NCBI GenBank assembly: GCA_030696345.1
Contig: JAUYSK010000021.1
Location: forward strand, 1 to 64,000
Length of the DNA stretch: 64,000 bases
Reading direction: 5' to 3'
From: Azonexus sp.
GTDB lineage: Bacteria; Pseudomonadota; Gammaproteobacteria; Burkholderiales; Rhodocyclaceae
Positions 1-7,376 of the stretch are shown here, one piece after another. Position 1 is the stretch's first letter. Each line of letters opens with the position of its first letter. The notes below the pieces were generated by a model. That model saw nothing but the letters and a program-made list of their open reading frames with translations. It ran no database searches and was not told the origin of the DNA. The position numbers and the translations under genes are program-made.

Positions 1-13
1 ATGTTTTATCGGA

Positions 14-89
14 CGCGGGGTGGAGCAGTTGGCAGCTCGTCGGGCTCATAACCCGAAGGTCGCAGGTTCAAGTCCTGCCCCCGCAACCA
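14..89 (+). tRNA. tRNA-fMet (initiator, anticodon CAT)
   Basis: The cloverleaf is complete, with the CCA encoded at 87-89. The anticodon arm is GGGCTCATAACCC, with the run of three G-C pairs that marks initiator tRNA. The 5' end starts CGCGGGG and pairs with CCCCGC except for the first base, leaving the unpaired C1-A72 typical of bacterial initiator tRNA. The T-arm GCAGGTTCAAGTCCTGC is intact. The D-arm is one base shorter than the common form. A Rho-independent terminator follows. Its promoter lies before the window. A damaged second copy lies at 2271-2330. Confidence 0.95.
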
Positions 90-103
90 CCAATTCAAGC
101 TGA

Positions 104-129
104 AGCCCATTCCCCGGAGTGGGCTTTTT
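104..129 (+). terminator. Rho-independent terminator after tRNA-fMet
   Basis: The stem AGCCCA / TGGGCT encloses a 10-nt loop and runs into TTTTT. It sits 15 bases after the tRNA CCA end. Related terminators with the same leading AATTCAAGC motif follow the tRNA-Phe fragment and the damaged tRNA-fMet copy further on. Confidence 0.8.
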
Positions 130-456
130 GCTTTCTGGGATCATGACAAGTTCGATTCTTCTCATGGGCACCAGATAGGCAGATGACAAGCAACGAGATG
201 AGTATTGGCCCATTGCTCGTGACTGTGCTGCCGGCTTTGTACTCGGGTATGTGGGCGAAAGATCGGTTGAAGTTCGGTGGGACTACTGACTTCAAGCGGG
301 CCAGATATTTGGCAAACCGGTCAGAATCACTTTCAGGGTCAGTACAAATGTTTAGCTTAGCGAAAGCAAACTCGTCATCGCACCTTTAGGGCAGTACGCG
401 CCTTTACTGAATTGCTGTGAGCCCTCATTTTCGCTTTTATTTGTTCGGCAGCATGA
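130..456. other. Stretch without a recognisable gene
   Basis: This 327-base stretch between the tRNA-fMet terminator and the truncated XRE gene has short open frames on both strands, none with a good start, ribosome site or familiar protein. It probably holds decayed remains of inserted DNA, because the XRE gene next to it is cut short on this side. Nothing more can be supported. Confidence 0.5.
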
Positions 457-669
457 TTAGGGACTTTTTGTGGGGGGCGCAATCTGCCTAATCGTTGGCA
501 ACGGCGGCTCATGGCCAAGTTCATAGCGGCTGATCCGTGCCTTGGCGCTTGACTCATTAATCCCAATCGCAACACCCAGCTTCTCCTGAGACCAGCCCAA
601 CTCCTCACGTAACGCACGAATCGTGCGTCCTGTGATGTTGGCGGGTTGAGGCTGCTTGCTGCGAGACAT
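457..669 (-). CDS. XRE-family HTH regulator, C-terminally truncated
   Basis: A 70-residue protein with a helix-turn-helix of the Cro/C1 (XRE) type at about residues 13-55 (TIRALREELGWSQEKLG, then ISRYELG). Full-length relatives carry on after the TIRQIA stretch with a helix that closes the fold. Here the frame switches to PPTKSP and stops, so the end of the domain is missing. The gene is divergent from the Fic gene at 815, and repeated GGGTGTAA motifs fill the gap, which fits a repressor and its operators. A dyad CGAGAC-N9-GTCTCG overlaps its start codon. Whether the shortened protein still binds DNA is unknown. Confidence 0.6.
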   Translation of the reverse strand: MSRSKQPQPANITGRTIRALREELGWSQEKLGVAIGINESSAKARISRYELGHEPPLPTIRQIAPPTKSP

Positions 670-682
670 GTTGCGAGTCTCG
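662..682. promoter_or_regulatory. Dyad over the start of the XRE gene
   Basis: CGAGAC (662-667) and GTCTCG (677-682) form a perfect 6-bp inverted repeat with a 9-base gap across the ATG of the XRE gene (667-669). An autoregulatory operator is possible, but a chance dyad of this size is also plausible. Confidence 0.3.
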
Positions 683-697
683 TGACAAAGCCCACAA

Positions 698-805
698 TCA
701 CCCGATGTTTCGCAACACTACGGGATAAGTCGACGAAATGGGTGTAATCGGGTGTGAGAATGGTTTTCTTCTTTATTGGGTGTAAATGGGTGTAAATGGG
801 TGTAT
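698..805. promoter_or_regulatory. Phased GGGTGTAAAT repeats upstream of the Fic gene
   Basis: Copies of a TGGGTGTAA-like motif occur at 739-747, 749-757 (CGGGTGTGA), 778-787, 788-797 and 798-804. An inverted copy (TCACCCGA) lies at 698-705. The 778-797 pair is a perfect 10-bp tandem repeat, so successive copies fall on the same face of the helix. They fill the space between the divergent XRE and Fic genes. The simplest reading is a cluster of operators for a DNA-binding regulator, possibly the neighbouring XRE protein; this is inference. Confidence 0.5.
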
Positions 806-814
806 TCTTGGTTC

Positions 815-1864
815 GTGCTGAAAACCGACTCCATTCAGATAACCCCGGAGATCTTGAGCCTCATTGCCAAGACCGACGAGTTCAAAGGCGCTTGGCGCGC
901 CTTGGGTACGCTCGCACCCGACCGCCTATCGGCCCTGCGCCGCGTGGCTACCATCGAGAGCATCGGCTCCTCCACCCGTATCGAGGGCAGCAAGCTGTCC
1001 GATCGGGAGGTGGAACAGCTACTGTCGAACCTGGAGATCAAATTTTTCGCCACTCGCGACGAGCAGGAAGTGGCTGGCTATGCCGAGTTGATGGACTTGG
1101 TGTTCTCGTCGTGGCAGGACATCCCGTTCACCGAGAACCACATCAAACAGCTGCATCAGATCCTGCTGCACCATAGTGAGAAGGACACCTGGCATCGCGG
1201 CAACTACAAAACCAACTCGAATAGCGTTGCCGCTTTCGACGAAACCGGCGCGCAGATCGGTATCGTGTTCCAGACCGCGTCACCCTTCGATACGCCTCGC
1301 CTGATGACTGAGTTGGTGGCCTGGGTTAACCAGGAGCGGGAGACTGCCCGACTGCATCCACTGCTGATCATTGCCCTGTGCGTTGTCGTTTTCTTGGAGA
1401 TACATCCCTTCCAGGACGGCAACGGGCGGCTCTCTCGGGTGCTGACCACGCTCATGCTGCTGCAGGCCGGGTACGCCTATGTGCCGTACAGTTCGTTGGA
1501 AAGCGTGATCGAGCACAGCAAGGAAGCCTACTACCTGGCGTTGCGTCAGACGCAAGGCACGATCCGCACGGAGTCACCGAACTGGCAGCCGTGGCTGGTG
1601 TTCTTTCTGCGTTCCTTGGCCGAGCAGATGCGTCGTCTGGAGAAGAAGGTCGAGCGCGAGAAGATCGTGCTGGCGGCCATGCCTGAGCTGCAACTACAGA
1701 TCGTCGAGTTCGCCCGCGAGCATGGTCGCGTGACTATTGGCGATGCCATCAAGCTGACCGGCGCTAGCCGGAATACGCTCAAGCAGCATTTTCGTACCCT
1801 GGTCGAACGCGGCACGCTGAACCAGCATGGCAGTGGCCGAGGGGTTTGGTACGACCTGCACTAA
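815..1864 (+). CDS. Fic family protein (class II, AMPylation-type)
   Basis: Fic proteins transfer AMP, or another nucleotide part, to hydroxyl groups on target proteins. The active-site motif HPFQDGNGR begins at His197, numbering from the GTG start. The inhibitory motif S-x-x-x-E-G lies at residues 53-58 (STRIEG), before the Fic core, which makes this the class II self-inhibited type. A DNA-binding winged helix is likely at the C-terminus (about 290-349: VTIGDAIKLTG, NTLKQHFRTLVERG). The GTG at 815 was chosen because the protein then begins LKTDSIQITPE; the upstream TTG at 776 would translate the repeat array. No clear ribosome site is visible. All key residues are present, so the enzyme is probably active. 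Targets are unknown. Confidence 0.88.
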   Translation: MLKTDSIQITPEILSLIAKTDEFKGAWRALGTLAPDRLSALRRVATIESIGSSTRIEGSKLSDREVEQLLSNLEIKFFATRDEQEVAGYAELMDLVFSSWQDIPFTENHIKQLHQILLHHSEKDTWHRGNYKTNSNSVAAFDETGAQIGIVFQTASPFDTPRLMTELVAWVNQERETARLHPLLIIALCVVVFLEIHPFQDGNGRLSRVLTTLMLLQAGYAYVPYSSLESVIEHSKEAYYLALRQTQGTIRTESPNWQPWLVFFLRSLAEQMRRLEKKVEREKIVLAAMPELQLQIVEFAREHGRVTIGDAIKLTGASRNTLKQHFRTLVERGTLNQHGSGRGVWYDLH

Positions 1865-2122
1865 TTCAGGACTGCATCCGGTCCAAGTGTATTGGTGGTG
1901 ATTGCAGATTCGAGCTATTAGAAACTCGGACATGGATTCGCATTGAACGGCAGTTCTATTTTCTCGGACCGGAGTTTTTCCGGTCTTGAGGCAGGAAAGC
2001 GTGCCCGAAAATCGGCAAAACCGCAGGCCTCACCAAAATAGTTGCTTTTCAATATCTGTTGTCTCTGAACGCTAGGTTGTTTTTGGGAAGCCCGCTATTG
2101 TTAACTGATCGCCTGTTCCTGA
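1865..2122. other. Non-coding stretch with one hairpin
   Basis: No gene is supported here. A 7-bp hairpin GACCGGA / TCCGGTC lies at 1967-1985 with a GTTTT loop and no T-run after it, so it is a poor terminator for the Fic gene. The sequence leads without a 5' half into the tRNA-Phe fragment. Confidence 0.5.
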
Positions 2123-2168
2123 ATTGAAAATCCGCGTGTCCGTGGTTCGATTCCGCGATTGGACACCA
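2123..2168 (+). pseudogene. tRNA-Phe 3' half (anticodon GAA), gene fragment
   Basis: From the anticodon loop TTGAAAA onward the sequence matches the 3' half of a tRNA-Phe: anticodon 3' strand TCCGC, variable loop, T-arm CGTGG-TTCGATT-CCGCG, acceptor strand ATTGGAC, discriminator A and CCA (2166-2168). The bases before the loop (CCTGA) do not pair with TCCGC, and no D-arm or 5' acceptor strand is present, so it cannot fold into a tRNA. Fragments of a tRNA 3' end are the usual mark left by integrases that recombine at tRNA genes. The intact tRNA-Phe must lie elsewhere. Confidence 0.75.
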
Positions 2169-2186
2169 CCGAATTCAAGCTCAAGG

Positions 2187-2210
2187 CCTCGGCCTAGTGC
2201 CGGGGTTTTT
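2187..2210 (+). terminator. Terminator after the tRNA-Phe fragment
   Basis: The stem CCTCGGC / GCCGGGG has seven pairs, one of them T-G, and a CCTAGT loop region, followed by TTTTT. It is preceded by AATTCAAGC, as are the terminators of both tRNA-fMet copies, so it was probably carried along with the tRNA 3' end. Confidence 0.7.
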
Positions 2211-2270
2211 GCTTTTTGGGTCTCTGTTTCAATACGGAGGCCACGTTGGGCAAAAGGATGTTTTATCGGA

Positions 2271-2330
2271 CGCGGGATGGAGCAGTTGGCAGCTCGTCGG
2301 GCTCATAACCCGAAGTCCTGCCCGCAACCA
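2271..2330 (+). pseudogene. Damaged second copy of tRNA-fMet
   Basis: This repeats the first gene (14-89), including 13 bases of 5' flank (2258-2270 matching 1-13). It has one G-to-A change at position 7 of the tRNA. Fourteen bases between the anticodon stem and the T-loop are missing, and two C bases are lost from the acceptor 3' strand. It keeps the CAT anticodon arm but has no T-arm, so it cannot make a working tRNA. The length is 60 bases against 76. A terminator similar to that of the intact copy follows. Confidence 0.85.
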
Positions 2331-2344
2331 GAAATTCAAGCATT

Positions 2345-2371
2345 AGCCCAACTTTCAAGTTTGGGCTTTTT
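2345..2371 (+). terminator. Terminator after the damaged tRNA-fMet copy
   Basis: The stem AGCCCAA / TTGGGCT has seven pairs around a nine-base loop and ends in a T-run. Together with the preceding AATTCAAGC and the following GCTTTCTG and TCATGACAAG motifs, it shows that the duplication covered the 3' flank as well as the tRNA. Confidence 0.75.
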
Positions 2372-2456
2372 GCTTTCTGCTCTCATGACAAGTCGTTACA
2401 CTGGTCCGGCTTGCCATCGATTCAGGCAGTAACCCCCAGATGAGCCCGGAGAACCC

Positions 2457-3413
2457 ATGTCAGAACAGGAAGGCGCTCGTACTCAAACTGCTTCGGCCAA
2501 TGCGTTGCCGGTCAGATTGGAGCGTTACGCCTGGCTGTCCATTGCGGCGGCTATTTCCACCATCCTGTTGAAAGGCACGGCGTGGTGGATGACGGGTTCG
2601 GTCGGCTTGCTTTCGGACGCGATCGAGTCCTTCGTCAATCTGGCTGGCGCTTTGATGGCGCTCTGGATGCTGATCCTGGCGGCGACGCCCGCTGACGACA
2701 AGCATGCTTTCGGGCACAGCAAGGCCGAATATTTTTCCAGCGCGTTTGAAGGCTTTCTGATTCTGCTGGCAGCGGTCAGCATTGCCTATACCGCGATCAG
2801 CCGCTTTGCCAGCCCGCAGCCACTTGAGGCGGTGGGCGTCGGCTTGCTGGTTTCGGTGGCTGCTTCGGTGATCAATTTCTTCACGGCCCGTGTCCTGATG
2901 GGCGCCGGGAGTCGGCACAATTCAATCACTCTTGAAGCAGATGCACATCACCTGATGACCGATGTCTGGACTTCGGTCGGCGTCATTGTCGGGGTCGGGC
3001 TGGTCTGGTTAACTGGCTGGCTCTGGCTTGATCCGGCGATTGCGCTGCTGGTGGCGGCAAATATCATCTGGACCGGTTGGCAGTTGATGAGTCGGTCGGC
3101 TTCAGGCTTGATGGATGCGGCCTTGCCGGTCGAAAGTGTCGAAAAAATCGAAGCCGTGCTGGCCGAGTATCGGGCGCAAGGACTGGGTTTTCATGCTTTG
3201 CGGACGCGGCAGGCGGGGAGCCGGACTTTTATCACCCTGCACATTCTGGTGCCGGGCCAGTGGAGCGTGCAGGTCGGGCATGACTGGTCGGAGCAGGTTG
3301 AGGCGAGGATACGCAGCGCCATGCCGGGGGCGCATGTGACGACCCATCTTGAGCCTCTGGAAGATCCTGTCTCGATGCACGACCAGGGGCTGGATCGCGC
3401 ATCGATACTCTGA
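2457..3413 (+). CDS. Cation diffusion facilitator (CDF) metal transporter
   Basis: A 318-residue inner-membrane antiporter of the CDF/FieF group, which exports divalent metals such as zinc, iron or manganese in exchange for protons. Several membrane helices are visible from about residue 25 to 210. Likely metal ligands are Asp54 and Glu57 in SDAIE of the second helix and His165/Asp169 in HLMTD of the fifth. The motif [11 protein letters not shown] lies between helices two and three. A soluble C-terminal domain of about 100 residues ends the protein. The metal cannot be told from sequence alone. The gene stands alone next to the tRNA scar. Confidence 0.88.
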   Translation: MSEQEGARTQTASANALPVRLERYAWLSIAAAISTILLKGTAWWMTGSVGLLSDAIESFVNLAGALMALWMLILAATPADDKHAFGHSKAEYFSSAFEGFLILLAAVSIAYTAISRFASPQPLEAVGVGLLVSVAASVINFFTARVLMGAGSRHNSITLEADAHHLMTDVWTSVGVIVGVGLVWLTGWLWLDPAIALLVAANIIWTGWQLMSRSASGLMDAALPVESVEKIEAVLAEYRAQGLGFHALRTRQAGSRTFITLHILVPGQWSVQVGHDWSEQVEARIRSAMPGAHVTTHLEPLEDPVSMHDQGLDRASIL

Positions 3414-3437
3414 TTGGCGACGGGCCACGTCAGCCCT

Positions 3438-3716
3438 TCAGGTGTTGCCGGCCTCGTAGGCGGCCAGCGTCACGCCGGCATGGGCCAGTAACTCGCGAAT
3501 CGACTTGATGTCGGTCTTGCTGCAGGTGCTGCTGTTGTGCGGGTGGTGCAGGAAGGCCTCGACCTTGTTCAGCTTGATCTTGAAGCGGGCGCCGTGTGAG
3601 GGCTCGATCTCGGCGCCGAGATGGTTGAGCAGGGATTCGATTTCCCGCCAGTGAATGTTGGCCGATGGCGGGTCCTGGTAGATGCTGCGCATCAGGTGGG
3701 CATGCTTGTGGCTCAT
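3438..3716 (-). CDS. HicA-like toxin family protein, no HicB partner
   Basis: A 92-residue protein with the HicA layout: IHWREIESLLNHLG, then SHGARFKIKL, then the histidine stretch LHHPHNS. HicA proteins have a double-stranded-RNA-binding fold and cleave mRNA; HicB normally neutralises them. No HicB-like gene is next to it: on one side is the CDF gene (end to end) and on the other pgpA. Relatives of this size exist as solitary chromosomal genes, so it may no longer be a toxin. The protein is about 30 residues longer than classical HicA at the N-terminus. Confidence 0.65.
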   Translation of the reverse strand: MSHKHAHLMRSIYQDPPSANIHWREIESLLNHLGAEIEPSHGARFKIKLNKVEAFLHHPHNSSTCSKTDIKSIRELLAHAGVTLAAYEAGNT

Positions 3717-3771
3717 GATGAAGCTCCCGGCAAATTTGGCCCCACTATTTTATGCCTGTGGCGAATTGCCG

Positions 3772-4257
3772 TCAGGCTAAAACAAACCTCAACAAGGCCA
3801 GTGAGAGCAGGGTGTAGCCGGCGGCAACAAGGTCGTCGGCCATGACACCGAAGCCGTTCTTGACGTGCTGGTCGAAATAGCGGGCCGGCTGCGGCTTGGT
3901 GATGTCGAAATAGCGAAAAAGTGCGAAGGCGCTGAGCTGCCACAAGAAGGTGTCCGGCGTCAGCAGCAGGACCAGCCAGAAGGGCACGATTTCGTCCCAG
4001 ACGATGCTGCCATGGTCCGGATCGCCGATTGCCCTGCCGGTGATTTCGATGATCCAGATGCCGAGCAGGTATGCTGCGGTCAACGCCGCCAGGAGGCCAA
4101 AATCAGAGAACCAGGGGCGGATGTAGAGGAAGGTGGCCCACGCGAACAGCGTGCCGACGGTGCCCGGCGCCCATTGCGACAAGCCGCTGCCACAGCCCAG
4201 TGCGAGAAAATGCGCCGGGTGGGCGAAGAGGAATTTAAGGCTGGGTGGCTTGGCCAA
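3772..4257 (-). CDS. pgpA: Phosphatidylglycerophosphatase A
   Basis: The enzyme removes phosphate from phosphatidylglycerol phosphate to make phosphatidylglycerol at the inner membrane. The sequence shows GLSQWAPGTVGT near the start, IGDPDHGSIVWDEIVPF in the middle (acidic metal-binding motif) and hydrophobic segments. The TTG at 4257 is preferred: it gives 161 residues starting AKPPSLKF, the usual size, and overlaps the end of thiL by 23 bases. In-frame ATG at 4299 and the ORF start at 4338 are possible but would translate more of thiL in another frame. It is the last gene of the ribB-ribH-nusB-thiL-pgpA set. Confidence 0.88.
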   Translation of the reverse strand: MAKPPSLKFLFAHPAHFLALGCGSGLSQWAPGTVGTLFAWATFLYIRPWFSDFGLLAALTAAYLLGIWIIEITGRAIGDPDHGSIVWDEIVPFWLVLLLTPDTFLWQLSAFALFRYFDITKPQPARYFDQHVKNGFGVMADDLVAAGYTLLSLALLRFVLA

Positions 4258-5218
4258 AGTGGTCGTAGCCCTTGTGCTCGAATTCGACCGGCTTGCCATC
4301 CGGGTCAAGAACGGTGACCAGGCCGGCGTTGCCAGCAACGATGTCGCCGATGCACCAGAGCGGCAATTCTAGTGCGGCGGCAATTCGGCTGATGGCGAGG
4401 TGTTGCTCGAACGGTGCGGTGAAACAGAGTTCGTAATCGTCGCCGCCGGCCAGCTGGCATTCAAGGGCGAGACGCCGGAGGTCGGCGTCGTAGGTCGGGC
4501 CCTTGGGCAGATGGGGCAGCTGGACAAGTTTGACCTCGGCGGCGCAGCCGGAACGTTCGGCGATGTGGCCGAGGTCAGCCAGCAGGCCGTCGGAAACGTC
4601 GATGGCAGCGCTGGCCACACCGATCAGGGCCAGGCCGAGGGCAACCCTGGGGCGGGGTTTTTCAAGGGCGGCGATGCACAGGCGCGGCCAGGGTTCCGGC
4701 AGTTCGATCCGGCCCTGCAGTTGCGCCAGGCCGAGGCTGGCCAGTCCGGGGCGGCCGGAAACCCAGATCTGGTCGCCGAGGCTGGCGCCGTCGCGACGCA
4801 GGGCGCGACCGGGTTCGACTTCGCCGATGGCGGTGATGCAGAGATTGAGCGGCCCTTTGGTCGTGTCGCCACCGATGACATCAACACCGTATTCAGCGGC
4901 GCAGGCGAAGAACCCGTCGGCGAATTTTTCTATCCACAGCTCGTCCACCGCAGGCATTGCCCCGGCCAGCGTTACCCAGCGCGGCTGGGCGCCCATCGCG
5001 GCGAGATCGGAGAGATTGACGGCTAGCGCCTTCCAGCCAAGGTTCCGGGGATCGGTATCGGGAAGGAAGTGGGTGCCCGCGACCAGCATGTCGGTGGTCA
5101 CGGCGAGTTGCCTGCCGGGTGTCGGCTGGATCAGGGCGCAATCATCGCCCGGGCCGAGCACGGCGGAGGGGGTCGGCCGGGCGAAGTATTTGTCGATCAG
5201 TGCAAACTCGCCGGCCAT
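4235..5218 (-). CDS. thiL: Thiamine-monophosphate kinase
   Basis: ThiL phosphorylates thiamine monophosphate to the active cofactor thiamine diphosphate, using ATP. The 327-residue protein shows the family features: GPGDDCAL near residue 24, the aspartate-rich NLSDLAAMGA, VIGGDTTKG, and DVSDGLLADL in the second half. The start MAGEFALIDKYF at 5218 lies four bases after the nusB stop; the longer frame reads back into nusB and is not used. The order nusB-thiL-pgpA is conserved in many proteobacteria. Confidence 0.95.
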   Translation of the reverse strand: MAGEFALIDKYFARPTPSAVLGPGDDCALIQPTPGRQLAVTTDMLVAGTHFLPDTDPRNLGWKALAVNLSDLAAMGAQPRWVTLAGAMPAVDELWIEKFADGFFACAAEYGVDVIGGDTTKGPLNLCITAIGEVEPGRALRRDGASLGDQIWVSGRPGLASLGLAQLQGRIELPEPWPRLCIAALEKPRPRVALGLALIGVASAAIDVSDGLLADLGHIAERSGCAAEVKLVQLPHLPKGPTYDADLRRLALECQLAGGDDYELCFTAPFEQHLAISRIAAALELPLWCIGDIVAGNAGLVTVLDPDGKPVEFEHKGYDHFGQATQP

Positions 5219-5222
5219 TGTT

Positions 5223-5711
5223 TCAGCGGGCCTTCTTCTTCGCGGCAACTTCATCCGGCCGGATGACGGCAGCGACTTTGTCGAGCACGCCATTGACGTA
5301 CTTGTGGCCGTCGGTGCCACCGAAGGATTTGGTCAGTTCGATGGCTTCATTGATGATCACCCGGTAAGGGGTTTCCGGATGGTTGAGCATCTCGAAACTG
5401 CCCAGCATCATGACGCAGGCTTCGATCGGCGAGAGTTCACGGAAGGGGCGGTCGATGTGGGCCGAGATATGCTCGATCAGTTTTTCGCTTTGGCCGATAA
5501 CGCCGCGCAGCGTGCCGACGAAAAATTCACGGTCAGCCTTGGCGAAACCTTCCATTTCCGGGGCAAAGGCTTCAATCGAAGCTTCATCGGCGCCGCCAAC
5601 GCGCCATTGATACAGACCCTGCACGACGAATTCACGCGCCCGGCGGCGAGCCGATTTTGGCGGGGCCTTGGGTTCGTCCGGATGTTCGGTATCGCTGAGG
5701 AAGGTGGTCAT
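5223..5711 (-). CDS. nusB: Transcription antitermination factor NusB
   Basis: NusB binds boxA RNA with S10 (NusE) and prevents early termination in rRNA operons. The 162-residue protein has an acidic tail-like N-terminus, then [16 protein letters not shown], and later [16 protein letters not shown] and [16 protein letters not shown], all typical of the helical NusB fold. The ATG at 5711 overlaps the ribH stop codon as ATGA, which indicates translational coupling. The longer in-frame stretch back into ribH is not used. Confidence 0.95.
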   Translation of the reverse strand: MTTFLSDTEHPDEPKAPPKSARRRAREFVVQGLYQWRVGGADEASIEAFAPEMEGFAKADREFFVGTLRGVIGQSEKLIEHISAHIDRPFRELSPIEACVMMLGSFEMLNHPETPYRVIINEAIELTKSFGGTDGHKYVNGVLDKVAAVIRPDEVAAKKKAR

Positions 5712-6181
5712 TGGGTCAGTGCTTTCTGAAGGTTGGCCATCTCGACCGCCGCCTGGGCACAGTCGCTGCCCTTGGGTTGCATGCGGACTTCGGCCTGCTC
5801 GTCGTTTTCGCAGGTCAGGACGCCATTGGCGATGGGGATGCCGGTGTCGAGCTGAACTTCCATGATGGCGCGGCAAGCGTCGTTGGAGACAACTTCAAAG
5901 TGGTAAGTGTCGCCGCGAATGACGGCGCCGAGGGCGACCAGGGCATCGAAGCTGCCGCTCTGCGCCATGGTTTGCAGCACCAGCGGAATTTCCAGGGCGC
6001 CGGGGACATTGGCGATGGTCATGTCGGCATCGGCGACGCCGAGGCGTTTCAATTCGTTGACGCAGGCGGAAAGCAGGCCCTCGCAAACCGGCAGGTTGAA
6101 ACGGCTCATTACGATGCCGACCCTGAGGCCAGCGCCGTCGAGGCTGTTGTCGAATTCGAAAATGTTTTCAAAGCGGGACAT
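5708..6181 (-). CDS. ribH: 6,7-dimethyl-8-ribityllumazine synthase
   Basis: RibH joins 5-amino-6-ribitylaminouracil and dihydroxybutanone phosphate, the next-to-last step of riboflavin synthesis. The 157-residue protein shows [11 protein letters not shown], the [12 protein letters not shown] loop, [14 protein letters not shown] and [11 protein letters not shown], which form the active sites between subunits of the cage-like particle. It lies three bases after ribB, which makes one of its substrates. Confidence 0.96.
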   Translation of the reverse strand: MSRFENIFEFDNSLDGAGLRVGIVMSRFNLPVCEGLLSACVNELKRLGVADADMTIANVPGALEIPLVLQTMAQSGSFDALVALGAVIRGDTYHFEVVSNDACRAIMEVQLDTGIPIANGVLTCENDEQAEVRMQPKGSDCAQAAVEMANLQKALTQ

Positions 6182-6184
6182 GAT

Positions 6185-7294
6185 TCAGAGCTCCGCAGGA
6201 GAGGTGACGAAACCGGTGACTTCGAGGCCGAAGCCAGTCATGGAGGGCATTTTGCGCGGGCTGGAGAGCAGGCGCATCTTGGAAACGCCAAGATCACGCA
6301 GAATTTGCGCGCCGATGCCGTAAGTGCGCGGGTCCCACTTGGTCTGGGTGCGCGGGGCGCTGCCGGTCAGCCGGGTGAGCAGGGCTTCGCCATCTTCCGG
6401 GCGATGCATCAGGACGATGACGCCGTGCCCATTCTGGGCCAGTGCGGCTTGCGCTTCATCGATCGAGAAAGATTGCGGCTTGCTGGCCGGGTCGAGGAAG
6501 TCAAGCACCGACAGCGGTTCATGGACACGAACCAGCGTTTCCTCGCCGGCCGGGATGCTGCCCTTGACCAGCGCCAGGTGGGTGGCGCCGCTTGCCTGAT
6601 CGACATAGGCGTGCATGGCGAAATCGCCGTGGGCGGTCGCGATTGTCTTGCTGGTAACGCGCTTGACCAGCGTTTCGGAGGCAGCACGGTAGTGGATCAG
6701 GTCGGCGATGGTGCCGATCTTCAGGCCGTGTTCCCGGGCGAATTCGATCAGTTCCGGCAGGCGGGCCATCGTGCCGTCGTCATTCATGATTTCGCAGATG
6801 ACCGAGGACGGTTCCAGGCCGGCCATGCCGGCGAGGTCGCAACCGGCTTCGGTATGGCCGGCGCGGACCAGCACGCCGCCTTCACGGGCAGTGATCGGGA
6901 AAACGTGGCCGGGCTGCACGATGTCGTCGATGGTCGTGTTCTTGGCGACGGCAACCGCAATGGTGCGGGCGCGGTCGGCAGCGGAGATGCCGGTGGTGAC
7001 ACCTTCGGCGGCTTCGATCGAGACGGTGAAGGCGGTGCCGTACTGGGTCTTGTTGTTCTTGGCCATCTGGACCAGGCCGAGCTTTCTGCAGCGGGCTTCG
7101 GTCAGGGTCAGGCAGATCAGGCCACGGCCATGCTTGGCCATGAAATTGATCGCTTCCGGCGTGATGTGTTCGGCGGCCATGACGAGGTCGCCTTCGTTTT
7201 CGCGGTCTTCTTCATCGACCAGGATGACCATGCGGCCAGCCTTGAGCTCGGCAACGATTTCGGCGGTATTGGCAATGGCGGGATGGGGGGGCAT
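6185..7294 (-). CDS. ribB: 3,4-dihydroxy-2-butanone 4-phosphate synthase with degenerate GTP cyclohydrolase II-like domain
   Basis: The N-terminal half (about 1-205) is a standard RibB domain making dihydroxybutanone phosphate from ribulose 5-phosphate: VDEEDRENEGDLVMAAE, the catalytic cysteine in GLICLTL, TGISAADRA and RAGHTEAGCDLA. The C-terminal half (about 210-369) resembles GTP cyclohydrolase II, but the three zinc-binding cysteines and the surrounding motif are missing, so that activity is not expected. This layout is common in betaproteobacteria. No FMN riboswitch can be seen in the 82 bases upstream. Confidence 0.9.
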   Translation of the reverse strand: MPPHPAIANTAEIVAELKAGRMVILVDEEDRENEGDLVMAAEHITPEAINFMAKHGRGLICLTLTEARCRKLGLVQMAKNNKTQYGTAFTVSIEAAEGVTTGISAADRARTIAVAVAKNTTIDDIVQPGHVFPITAREGGVLVRAGHTEAGCDLAGMAGLEPSSVICEIMNDDGTMARLPELIEFAREHGLKIGTIADLIHYRAASETLVKRVTSKTIATAHGDFAMHAYVDQASGATHLALVKGSIPAGEETLVRVHEPLSVLDFLDPASKPQSFSIDEAQAALAQNGHGVIVLMHRPEDGEALLTRLTGSAPRTQTKWDPRTYGIGAQILRDLGVSKMRLLSSPRKMPSMTGFGLEVTGFVTSPAEL

Positions 7295-7376
7295 GGGGTT
7301 CCAGAAACAGCAAAAATGGGGGTGCTATTTTCGCAGAAACCGCCGATTGGCGCGCGGCTTTAGTGCGGGGGTGCGA

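Noticed and set aside
179..389. Short frames in the stretch after tRNA-fMet, e.g. one containing WPIARDCAAGFVLGYV
   Set aside because: No start codon and no homologue that I recognise; may be decayed sequence but cannot be supported as a gene.
4503..7363. Long plus-strand frames opposite thiL, nusB, ribH and ribB
   Set aside because: The rib-nusB-thiL genes on the minus strand are certain, and the antisense translations are low-complexity without motifs.
7295..7376. Possible FMN riboswitch before ribB
   Set aside because: The gap is only 82 bases and shows none of the conserved stem-loops of that element.
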